From: Clostridia bacterium
GTDB lineage: Bacteria; Bacillota; Clostridia; TANB77; CAG-508
DNA: 6,493 nt
NCBI GenBank assembly: GCA_900768805.1
Contig: CAAGEF010000222.1
Span: 1-6,493, forward strand
Direction of reading: 5' to 3'
The position numbers and the translations under genes are program-made. The notes under the pieces were generated by a model. The model was not told the origin of the DNA. It ran no database searches and saw only the letters and a program-made list of their open reading frames with translations. Shown piece by piece: positions 1 to 5,636 of this stretch (positions are counted from its first letter, which is position 1; each line of letters opens with the position of its first letter).

Positions 1-79
1 AGCTTCTGCGGACTTATCTATTTGCTAAAATTATGTCAAACAAAAATAAACTACAAATCTAACACACAAACTATAATTT
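1..79 (+). repeat. Left copy of a 79-bp inverted repeat at the window ends
   Basis: This stretch matches the reverse complement of 6382-6460 at 71 of 79 positions with no gaps. The match stops sharply after CTATAATTT, so an element boundary is plausible there. It continues off the window to the left. It looks like one end of a repeated element (insertion sequence or similar), but I do not recognise the family. The 10% divergence shows that the two copies are not recent duplicates. Confidence 0.85.
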
Positions 80-81
80 AG
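1..81 (+). pseudogene. 3' end of an unidentified repeat-encoded ORF (left copy)
   Basis: Frame 1 is open from the window edge to a TAG at 79-81 and gives 26 residues, starting SFCGLIYLLKLCQTK and ending NTQTII. The same frame in the right-hand copy reads SFCGLIYLLKLCQTK and ends PIQTIIF. The first five nucleotide differences between the copies (positions 6, 39, 42, 48 and 60) all fall on third codon positions of this frame. That suggests a once-translated sequence, perhaps a transposase tail. The NYKS segment is vaguely like the tail of DDE integrases, but I would not assign a family. The ORF is partial at the window edge, so whether it is intact cannot be judged. Confidence 0.3.
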
Positions 82-88
82 CTGTTTC

Positions 89-116
89 TTGTAAGTGCCC
101 CTCGAAAATATAGAAT
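89..116 (+). promoter_or_regulatory. Possible sigma-A promoter for the tocopherol cyclase-like gene
   Basis: TTGTAA (89-94) and TAGAAT (111-116) are separated by 16 nt. They match the -35 and -10 consensus at 4/6 and 5/6. Transcription would begin near 123, leaving only a short leader. The site lies just inside the boundary of the left repeat. It is the best candidate in this stretch but is not strong. Confidence 0.3.
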
Positions 117-150
117 ATTAAATTATATTTTGAGCAAACTATTATCCATT

Positions 151-1110
151 ATGAATAAATTATTTTTAATGAGAAATCCTGATTTATTTCAAGGTGAGAA
201 ATATTTGAAAAATAATAAAAATTATTTTGAAGGTTGGTATTTTAAAAATATAAATAAGAAATATGGAATTTCATTTATTCCTGGAATAAATGTAGATAAA
301 GGAAATAGACAAGCATTTATCCAAATAATTACTAATGATTCTTCCTATTTTGTAAATTATAATATCGAAGATTTTAAATATGAATTTGAACATTTTAATA
401 TTAAAATTGGAAATAACACTTTTTCAAAGAATAAAGTTCATATTGATATTAATGATGATTCTCAAAATCTAAATATTTATGGAGATATTGAATATTCAAA
501 TATAAAAAATATCAAAATGAATGCTCTATATCCTAATATAATGGGACCTTTTTCATATCTTCCTTTTATGGAATGTAATCATGCCATTCTTAGTATGAAA
601 AATAGTATATACGGTTCAATAAATGTAAATAATAATAAAATATATTTTAATAATGATACGGGCTATATAGAAAAAGATTGGGGTTCCTCATTTCCTAAAT
701 CTTATATTTGGTGTCAAGGCAATAACTTTCAAAATTCTAATACTAGTTTTATGCTTTCAATAGCTAATATTCCTTTTAAATTATTTAATTTTAGGGGAAT
801 TATTTGTGTTCTTATAATAAATAATACAGAATATAGATTTTCTACGTACAATAATACTAAAATAATTGAGTTTGATATAAATAAAAAATTAATAAATATA
901 ACTTTAAAAAAAGCCTCTTACTATTTAAATATAAAATCCAAATATAATTGTGAACATAAGCTATTTGCTCCAGTAAAAGGAAAAATGAAAAAAGATATTT
1001 TTGAGAGTATCTGTTCTATAATTACTGTAACATTAAAAAAAGATAATAACATTATTTTTTCTGACACTAGTAGTAATTGTGGTTTAGAAATTGTTCAAGA
1101 TGATTTCTAA
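151..1110 (+). CDS. Tocopherol cyclase-like family protein
   Basis: The protein is 319 residues from ATG 151. It matches the tocopherol cyclase-like family, whose plant and cyanobacterial members close the chromanol ring of vitamin E. Visible family blocks, numbered from this ATG, are YFEGWYFK near 25-32, SFIPGI near 41-46, MGPFSYLPF near 131-139, YIEKDWGSSFP near 172-182 followed by YIWCQ, LFAPVKGKM near 271-279, and a C-terminal GLEIV. The length is normal for the shorter bacterial members and the frame is unbroken. There is no signal peptide or membrane segment. A spore-forming anaerobe is not expected to make tocopherol, so the substrate is unknown; a lipid- or isoprenoid-binding role is only a guess. 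The start is uncertain. TTG 130, ATG 151 and ATG 169 are in frame and none has a Shine-Dalgarno site. I prefer ATG 151 because it is a standard codon that keeps the N-terminal NPDLFQG block. Composition is extremely rich in Asn, Lys and Ile. Confidence 0.85.
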   Translation: MNKLFLMRNPDLFQGEKYLKNNKNYFEGWYFKNINKKYGISFIPGINVDKGNRQAFIQIITNDSSYFVNYNIEDFKYEFEHFNIKIGNNTFSKNKVHIDINDDSQNLNIYGDIEYSNIKNIKMNALYPNIMGPFSYLPFMECNHAILSMKNSIYGSINVNNNKIYFNNDTGYIEKDWGSSFPKSYIWCQGNNFQNSNTSFMLSIANIPFKLFNFRGIICVLIINNTEYRFSTYNNTKIIEFDINKKLINITLKKASYYLNIKSKYNCEHKLFAPVKGKMKKDIFESICSIITVTLKKDNNIIFSDTSSNCGLEIVQDDF

Positions 1111-1157
1111 ATACTTATTTTTCAGATTAGCTCCAGAAAACTTTTCTGTTACCAACC

Positions 1158-1205
1158 ATAAAAATGATTTATGAATAATGTTTTTTATTCATAAATCATT
1201 TTTAT
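1158..1205. terminator. Bidirectional terminator-like hairpin between convergent genes
   Basis: A 21-bp perfect stem (1158-1178 paired with 1185-1205) surrounds a 6-nt loop. It lies between the stop of the tocopherol cyclase-like gene and the stop of the convergent SOD-like gene. The arms contain A5 and T5 runs near their outer ends, so each strand presents a hairpin with a U-rich 3' side. The stem has few G-C pairs, and no long T-tract follows it on either strand. It is well placed to stop transcription from both sides. Confidence 0.7.
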
Positions 1206-1211
1206 ACATTA

Positions 1212-1673
1212 TTAACAAAATTTAATCTTTCCACAAGCAATCTTTTTACCTGAGTTTCCACTTGGTTGTGTTATAAAATCATCAGGTGAATCATGAATAA
1301 TAATAACTTTATCAATTATATCTTTGATTCTAAATTTGTTAACTAATACATTCATATAAGCTTTGCCATTATTTTCTAATAATGGCGGTAAATCTCCTGC
1401 ATGATATGGATGTATACAATTATTTGGATTATAATGAGTTAAAGCATTAGCAAATTCATCTTCTTTATTCCCACTACACGAAGTTCCTGTATGAATATGA
1501 AATCCAAAAAATCTACCTTTGCATTTATCTGCTGATTTTGGCAAACCTTTAATATTAGCAGTAATTAGAACTCCATTTATCTTTTCTTTAAAGGTTACTA
1601 CTCCTTTTATATTAGGATATTCTATACCGCCCATAATTTCAGCTTTAGCATTATTACACTTATATGGAAACAT
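1212..1673 (-). CDS. sodC: Cu/Zn superoxide dismutase-like protein, cytoplasmic type
   Basis: The 153-residue protein belongs to the Cu/Zn superoxide dismutase family, which converts superoxide to oxygen and peroxide. Numbered from ATG 1673, the metal ligands are all present. Copper sites are H59 and H61 (GFHIH) and H127 (IIIHDSPDDF). H80 (THYNP) is the bridging position, and zinc sites are H88, H91 and D94 (HPYHAGD). C66 and C147 sit where the structural disulfide forms. The usual active-site Arg before ACG is replaced by Lys144 (GKKIACG). There is no signal peptide, unlike most bacterial SodC, so a cytoplasmic or spore-associated location is likely. Upstream GTG 1682 is in frame but lies only 2 nt from the ribosome site AGGAAGG, whereas ATG 1673 is 11 nt away. 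That is why I chose the ATG. The gene follows sigK by 16 nt and is probably co-transcribed with it. Activity is inferred from the ligands. Confidence 0.88.
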   Translation of the reverse strand: MFPYKCNNAKAEIMGGIEYPNIKGVVTFKEKINGVLITANIKGLPKSADKCKGRFFGFHIHTGTSCSGNKEDEFANALTHYNPNNCIHPYHAGDLPPLLENNGKAYMNVLVNKFRIKDIIDKVIIIHDSPDDFITQPSGNSGKKIACGKIKFC

Positions 1674-1684
1674 TTTTCTCACTA

Positions 1685-1691
1685 CCTTCCT
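1685..1691 (-). promoter_or_regulatory. Ribosome binding site deciding the sodC start
   Basis: AGGAAGG on the minus strand overlaps the sigK TAG stop (1690-1692) by two bases. It lies 11 nt before ATG 1673 and only 2 nt before GTG 1682. It supports the ATG start and suggests translational coupling to sigK. Confidence 0.6.
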
Positions 1692-2385
1692 ATTGTTCTA
1701 ATTCTTTAGATAATTTTCCTATAGCTTTTGTTTCAATTCTAGATACATAAGAACGACTGATATTCATTTGTTTTGCAATTTCCCTTTGTGTTTTGGGTTT
1801 ATCTCCATTTAATCCAAATCTTAATTCTAAAATACTTTTCTCTCTATCTAATAATACATCTTTCATTTTTTTGTATAACTCTTTGATTTTAAATTTTAAA
1901 TCTATTTCATCTTCTATATTTCTTCCATCAATTTCTAATACTTCTTGTAAAGTAACTACATTATCATCTTTATCTTTTCCAATCGGCTCATTTAAAAATA
2001 CTTCTGAATTTAATTTTTTTGTGCTTCTTAAATACATTAGTATTTCGTTTTCTATGCATCTTGCAACATATGTAGCTAATTTTATATTTTTTTCTAAATT
2101 AAAACTATTTATTCCTTTTATAAGTCCTATTGTTCCAATTGAAATTAAATCATCTTGATCTACATTTGTTGATGAATATTTCTTACATACATGAGCTACT
2201 AATCTTAAATTTCTTTCAATTAAAACATTTCTGGCACTTTCATCTCCTTTACTAAGTTTTTCAAGATAAATTCTTTCCTCTTCTGAATCTAAAGGTTCTG
2301 GAAAAAGACTAGAACTTTGGATATATCCTATTCCTATTACAGCATATTGTAAAAAATTAATCAAACTCGCTATCGATATAATCAT
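1690..2385 (-). CDS. sigK: RNA polymerase sporulation sigma factor, pro-sigma-K
   Basis: The 231-residue protein is a sigma-70 family factor that directs late mother-cell gene expression during endospore formation. Residues 51-121 form region 2, with IERNLRLVAHVCKKY and DDLISIGTIGLIKGINSF. Residues 165-229 form region 4, with the helix-turn-helix TQREIAKQMNISRSYVSRIE. The hydrophobic N-terminus (1-20) followed by YIQSSSLFPEPL lines up with the Bacillus subtilis pro-sigma-K, where cleavage falls after residue 20. The equivalent bond here is G20-Y21. It is therefore probably made as an inactive membrane-bound precursor and cut by a SpoIVFB-type protease. The reading frame is continuous, with no skin-type insertion. 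GGAGG lies about 12 nt before ATG 2385, slightly long, but the preceding in-frame codon is a stop, so no earlier start is possible. sigE was considered, but the FPEPL block and the pro-sequence fit sigK better. sodC follows directly. Confidence 0.92.
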   Translation of the reverse strand: MIISIASLINFLQYAVIGIGYIQSSSLFPEPLDSEEERIYLEKLSKGDESARNVLIERNLRLVAHVCKKYSSTNVDQDDLISIGTIGLIKGINSFNLEKNIKLATYVARCIENEILMYLRSTKKLNSEVFLNEPIGKDKDDNVVTLQEVLEIDGRNIEDEIDLKFKIKELYKKMKDVLLDREKSILELRFGLNGDKPKTQREIAKQMNISRSYVSRIETKAIGKLSKELEQ

Positions 2386-2464
2386 TTATGTACAAAACCT
2401 CCACAAATTTCTATACTTTAGCTTATGTTTGAAAAAAATTTTTGTGCCTGCCTACCAAAAAAAT

Positions 2465-4096
2465 TTATGCTACATTATTTTTTCTTAACTCTTTTGCATG
2501 CTTTATGGAAATATCACTTACATTTCCACTAGCTATTCTTGCAATTTCTTTAATTGTTTCATCTTCTGTTAATCTTTTTATTTTTGTTCTTGTTTTATTT
2601 TCTTTAACTTCTTTACTTATAAAATAATTATAATCACCTTTTGCAGCTATACTTGCTAAATGAGTAATACATATAACTTGATGATTTTTTGATATTTGTT
2701 TGATTTTTTCACCACAACTTACAGCAGCATTTCCACTAATTCCTGTATCTATCTCATCAAATATTAGTACTGGAATTTTATCTACATCTGCCAATACATT
2801 TTTAAGTACTAACATAAATCTAGACATCTCTCCTCCTGATGCTATTTTGGCAAGTGATTTCTTTTCTTCACCAATATTTGTTGAAATCATAAATTCTACT
2901 TCATCTAAGCCATTTTTATTAAATCTGTTATTGGCAATCTTTTCTACTGAAACTTCAAATCTGGCATTTTTCATTTCAACATCTGCAAGTTCTTTATTTA
3001 CTTTTTGAGATAATTCTTTTGCAAACTTATTTCTTATTTTGTTCATTTCTTTAGATTTTTCTTCTAATTTATTTTCTACAATTTTTAAATCTTTTTTTAG
3101 TTTTATAATAAATTCTTCCAAATTTTCTATTTCTGATTTTTCTTTAATTATTTCGTCTTTATAATTCAAAATTTCTTTTATTGTATTACCATACTTTCTT
3201 TTTAGAGTTTTTATTAAATTTAATCTATCTTCAATTTCAAATAATTCATTTTCATCAAAATTATCTTGATTTGAATATATAGAAATATCTCTTGCAAGTT
3301 CTTCTATTTCATAATATGAACTTTTTAAGCTTTGAGCTATTTGAGCATATTCTGATTTGAAATTTTCTATATGTTCTAGATTCCTTATTGCATTTTCTAA
3401 ACCATCTATAACTACTCTGTTTAAATAATTATCAGCTTCATTTAAATTTGTACTTATCTTTTCTGAAGACATAAGAATCTTTCTTCTTTCTTCTAATTTT
3501 TCTTCCTCTTCTTCTTTCAAATTTGCATCTTCTATTTCTATAATTTGATAACTCAACAAATCTAATTTTCTTTGTTTTTCTCTATCATCCCCATAATTTT
3601 TAGAAAGTTCATTTTTAATTTTTATATATTGTTCATATAATTCTTCATATTCAATTTTTATATCTTTTATTTCTACATTAGCAAAATCATCTAATAATTC
3701 TATATGTGTTGATATATCTAAAATAGATTGATTATCATTTTGACCATGTATATCAATTATATTTTTCATAAAATTTTTAAGTTCGCTAACAGTTACTAAT
3801 CTTCCATTTATTTTACATATATTTTTACCATGAATATTAACTTCTCTTGATACAATAACAGTATCATCTTCATATCCTTGATTTGGCAAATACAAAGACA
3901 TTTCTACAAAAGAATTACTTTCCCCATAACGCATTATTTCTTTTGAAAACCTTCCACCAGCAAGAATACATAAAGAATCAATTATTAATGTTTTTCCTGC
4001 TCCAGTTTCTCCTGTTAATACATTAAAACCTTTGTTTAATTCTATAGTTAACTCATCGATAATTCCTATATTTTTAATATGTAATGTTGATATCAT
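2465..4096 (-). CDS. recN: DNA repair protein RecN
   Basis: The 543-residue protein is a typical RecN, the SMC-like ATPase that acts early at DNA double-strand breaks in the cytoplasm. The N-terminal head carries Walker A GETGAGKT (29-36) and the HGQND Q-loop region (117-121). Residues about 140-370 are Lys/Glu-rich and form the antiparallel coiled coil, with the RecN-type LKRKYG at 298-303 near its middle. The C-terminal half of the ATPase has signature SGGE (420-423), Walker B VLIFDEID (443-450) and the switch histidine in THL (479). The length is close to the usual 550-570. AGGAGGT lies 4 nt before ATG 4096. The gene has its own near-consensus promoter and a LexA-like site, fitting SOS control. 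sigK lies 79 nt downstream with no clear terminator between, so read-through is possible. Confidence 0.97.
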   Translation of the reverse strand: MISTLHIKNIGIIDELTIELNKGFNVLTGETGAGKTLIIDSLCILAGGRFSKEIMRYGESNSFVEMSLYLPNQGYEDDTVIVSREVNIHGKNICKINGRLVTVSELKNFMKNIIDIHGQNDNQSILDISTHIELLDDFANVEIKDIKIEYEELYEQYIKIKNELSKNYGDDREKQRKLDLLSYQIIEIEDANLKEEEEEKLEERRKILMSSEKISTNLNEADNYLNRVVIDGLENAIRNLEHIENFKSEYAQIAQSLKSSYYEIEELARDISIYSNQDNFDENELFEIEDRLNLIKTLKRKYGNTIKEILNYKDEIIKEKSEIENLEEFIIKLKKDLKIVENKLEEKSKEMNKIRNKFAKELSQKVNKELADVEMKNARFEVSVEKIANNRFNKNGLDEVEFMISTNIGEEKKSLAKIASGGEMSRFMLVLKNVLADVDKIPVLIFDEIDTGISGNAAVSCGEKIKQISKNHQVICITHLASIAAKGDYNYFISKEVKENKTRTKIKRLTEDETIKEIARIASGNVSDISIKHAKELRKNNVA

Positions 4097-4131
4097 TGAA
4101 ACCTCCTACCAAACATTTATTTGATATAAGT

Positions 4132-4159
4132 ATTATATACTATTTTTCAAACTTGTCAA
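4132..4159 (-). promoter_or_regulatory. recN promoter, sigma-A type
   Basis: On the minus strand TTGACA (4154-4159) and TATAAT (4132-4137) are perfect consensus elements separated by 16 nt. Transcription would start near 4125, giving a leader of roughly 28 nt before recN that contains AGGAGGT. Confidence 0.88.
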
Positions 4160-4171
4160 TACATATGTTCG
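4158..4171 (-). promoter_or_regulatory. LexA-like operator overlapping the recN -35 region
   Basis: The minus strand reads CGAACATATGTATT, close to the Gram-positive SOS box CGAAC-N4-GTTYG. The left half-site is perfect and the right half-site has mismatches (GTAT for GTTC). It sits immediately upstream of and partly over TTGACA, where a repressor would block RNA polymerase. recN is a classic DNA-damage gene, so the placement makes sense. The imperfect half lowers confidence. Confidence 0.5.
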
Positions 4172-4326
4172 CTTTTTTGTTTTTTTTTAGAACAATAGTG
4201 AGCTAATTTTTTTCTAATTATTTAATATTTTGTTCAGCGCACATTTAATTGTTCGTGAGCAAAAATTTCTTTGAAATTTTCTGTGCAATGTATTTATATA
4301 ATAGGAAATTTGGAGTACTTTCCTAC
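4172..4326. other. Non-coding AT-rich spacer with small inverted repeats
   Basis: I see no credible ORF or known RNA here. It contains AAAATTTC / GAAATTTT (4262-4269 and 4273-4280, 3-nt loop), enclosed by a weaker GCAC / GTGC pairing (4239-4242 and 4283-4286). A 7-bp hairpin TAGGAAA / TTTCCTA lies at 4302-4308 and 4319-4325. GTGAGC occurs twice (4198-4203 and 4255-4260), and GAACAAT / ATTGTTC occurs at 4190-4196 and 4248-4254. The function is unknown; it may simply be the spacer between an operon terminator and the recN promoter. Confidence 0.4.
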
Positions 4327-4376
4327 TAAATAAAAAAATTACCAATAACTCACTTATTAAAGTTCATTATTGGTAA
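4327..4376 (-). terminator. Rho-independent terminator of the trhA-ttcA-PH operon
   Basis: Reading the minus strand, TTACCAATAA (4376-4367) pairs with TTATTGGTAA (4348-4339). An inner ACTT/AAGT pairing shortens the loop. The stem is followed at once by seven T and then ATTT. It begins 8 nt after the stop of the PH-domain gene. Confidence 0.88.
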
Positions 4377-4384
4377 CTACTAAT

Positions 4385-4759
4385 TTATTCGATTTCATCA
4401 TGATCATCATCATCTGCTAAAAATTCCCTTGTTGCTATTCTATTTTTCTTTCTTGCATTTTCAACTGCTTCTGAAATCATATCTTTCACTTTTTGGGAAT
4501 TCTTTACTCTTAAAATATCAAATTCTGGTGTAGACCTATCTCCAGAACAACAGTGGATTGTACCTAATCCAAAAATTCTTTCTTCAAAAGAACGTTTTAA
4601 AGTTAAATCAACTATTCTATATAATCTTATTTCCTCTTGCACTTTATTAAAAATTCCTGTTTCTATAAGTAATTTATCCTCTGTTAAAGTATAAACTGTA
4701 AAAGATAATGGAAGCCCAAATATAGTTCTTTTTCTTTCTCTCCATAAATTTTCTTTCAT
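4385..4759 (-). CDS. Small bacterial PH-domain protein (bPH_2/YdbT-like)
   Basis: The 124-residue protein carries one bacterial pleckstrin-homology-like domain of the YdbT/DUF304 type, roughly residues 22-105. The recognisable pattern is a strand with TEDKLLIETGIFNK (26-39), then IRLYRIVDLTLKRSF (44-58), IFGLGTIHC (62-70), and PEFDILRVKNSQKVKDMI (78-95). YdbT itself has membrane segments, but none is visible here, so the protein is probably cytoplasmic or peripheral. The tail is strongly acidic (DDDDHDEIE). The biochemical role of these domains is poorly known. AGGAGGT, which overlaps the ttcA stop codon, lies 7 nt before ATG 4759; the gap to ttcA is 12 nt. It is the last gene of the operon. 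Confidence 0.85.
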   Translation of the reverse strand: MKENLWRERKRTIFGLPLSFTVYTLTEDKLLIETGIFNKVQEEIRLYRIVDLTLKRSFEERIFGLGTIHCCSGDRSTPEFDILRVKNSQKVKDMISEAVENARKKNRIATREFLADDDDHDEIE

Positions 4760-4771
4760 AAGTAAAACCTC

Positions 4772-5623
4772 CTAAAATATATTTTCACTTCTATTTTCAT
4801 AATCATCTAAAAAAGTATGAACCTCTTCTCCCTTTTTATATGATATTATTGTACTTAAATTAACATTTCTTGTACTATTATAAATATTTAAATCGACTTT
4901 TGGATTTACTTTTCTTAATTCTTTAATAAGTTGCTTCATCTCTTCTCTTTTTGATAACCCATCTTCATTATGATTAGCTTCATAAGTTTCTGTAAATCTG
5001 CATGCACATTGTATAAATTCTAATTTATTCCAATCTCTCCATCTTAAAACATCTTCTTCTTTAACATAATATAAAGGTCTTATAAGTTCCATCCCTTCAT
5101 GAAATGTACTATGTAATTTAGGCATCATTGTTTGAAATTGAGAACCATACATCATTCCCATAAGTATTGTTTCAATTACATCATCAAAATGATGACCTAA
5201 TGCTATTTTATTACATCCAAGTTCTTTTGCTTTTTTATATAAATGACCTCTTCTCATTCTTGCACATATATAACATGGATTATTTTCAATATTAAATACT
5301 GCATTAAATATATTTGTTTCAAACATTGTAATTGGTACATTTAATATTTTAGCATTTTCTATAATTTTTTCTCTATTTAATTCATTATATCCGGGATTCA
5401 TAACTAAAAAAATTAATTCAAAATTCATTTTTTTATGTCTTTGAATTTCTTGCATACATTTTGCAAGTAAAAAGGAATCTTTACCACCAGATATACATAC
5501 AGCAATCTTGTCTCCATCTTTTATCATTTCAAATTCTCTAATTGCTTTTACAAATTGATTCCAAATTTTTTTTCTATAAGTTGTCATTATACTTTTTTCT
5601 ATTTCTTTATATCTTTCTTCCAT
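4772..5623 (-). CDS. ttcA: TtcA-family tRNA 2-thiolation protein
   Basis: The 283-residue protein belongs to the TtcA group of PP-loop ATPases, which adenylate a tRNA base and replace oxygen with sulfur with help from an iron-sulfur cluster. In enterobacteria the product is 2-thiocytidine at position 32. Numbered from ATG 5623, the PP-loop SGGKDS is at 45-50, CYIC at 117-120 (cluster cysteines C117 and C120), GHHFDD at 143-148, and a distal QCAC at 205-208. The distal pair is C-x-C, where E. coli TtcA has CNLC. The exact tRNA base in Clostridia is not certain from sequence. GTG 5632 is in frame but lies inside the ribosome site AAAGGTGAT, so ATG 5623 is preferred. It sits 12 nt after trhA and 12 nt before the PH-domain gene. 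Confidence 0.9.
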   Translation of the reverse strand: MEERYKEIEKSIMTTYRKKIWNQFVKAIREFEMIKDGDKIAVCISGGKDSFLLAKCMQEIQRHKKMNFELIFLVMNPGYNELNREKIIENAKILNVPITMFETNIFNAVFNIENNPCYICARMRRGHLYKKAKELGCNKIALGHHFDDVIETILMGMMYGSQFQTMMPKLHSTFHEGMELIRPLYYVKEEDVLRWRDWNKLEFIQCACRFTETYEANHNEDGLSKREEMKQLIKELRKVNPKVDLNIYNSTRNVNLSTIISYKKGEEVHTFLDDYENRSENIF

Positions 5624-5627
5624 TTCT

Positions 5628-5636
5628 ATCACCTTT
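5628..5636 (-). promoter_or_regulatory. Ribosome binding site deciding the ttcA start
   Basis: AAAGGTGAT matches the 16S-complementary core. It overlaps the first base of the trhA TAA stop at 5636-5638. Its AAGG lies 8 nt before ATG 5623 and it contains the alternative GTG 5632, so the GTG is unlikely to be the start. Confidence 0.65.

Noticed and set aside
1134..1148. Palindrome CAGAAAACTTTTCTG
   Set aside because: Only a 6-bp stem with a 3-nt loop, beside a much stronger 21-bp hairpin; probably chance in AT-rich DNA.
1519..1701. Plus-strand ORF of 60 codons
   Set aside because: It lies antisense to sodC and sigK, has no ribosome site, and its hydrophobic composition is the expected shadow of AT-rich coding sequence.
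1793..2158. Plus-strand ORF of 121 codons
   Set aside because: Fully antisense to sigK, low-complexity Ser/Phe/Ile translation, no family resemblance.
1690..2385. Interrupted sigK (skin element)
   Set aside because: The reading frame runs unbroken from the pro-sequence through region 4, so no skin-type insertion is present.
2424..2466. A/T-run hairpin between recN and sigK as a terminator
   Set aside because: Pairing is limited to a handful of A-T pairs plus one G-C with a mismatched run, and the loop is long; too weak to call.
2442..3008. Two plus-strand ORFs of 61 and 102 codons (2442-2627 and 2700-3008)
   Set aside because: Both are antisense to recN or its 3' end; the recN motifs on the other strand fully explain this region.
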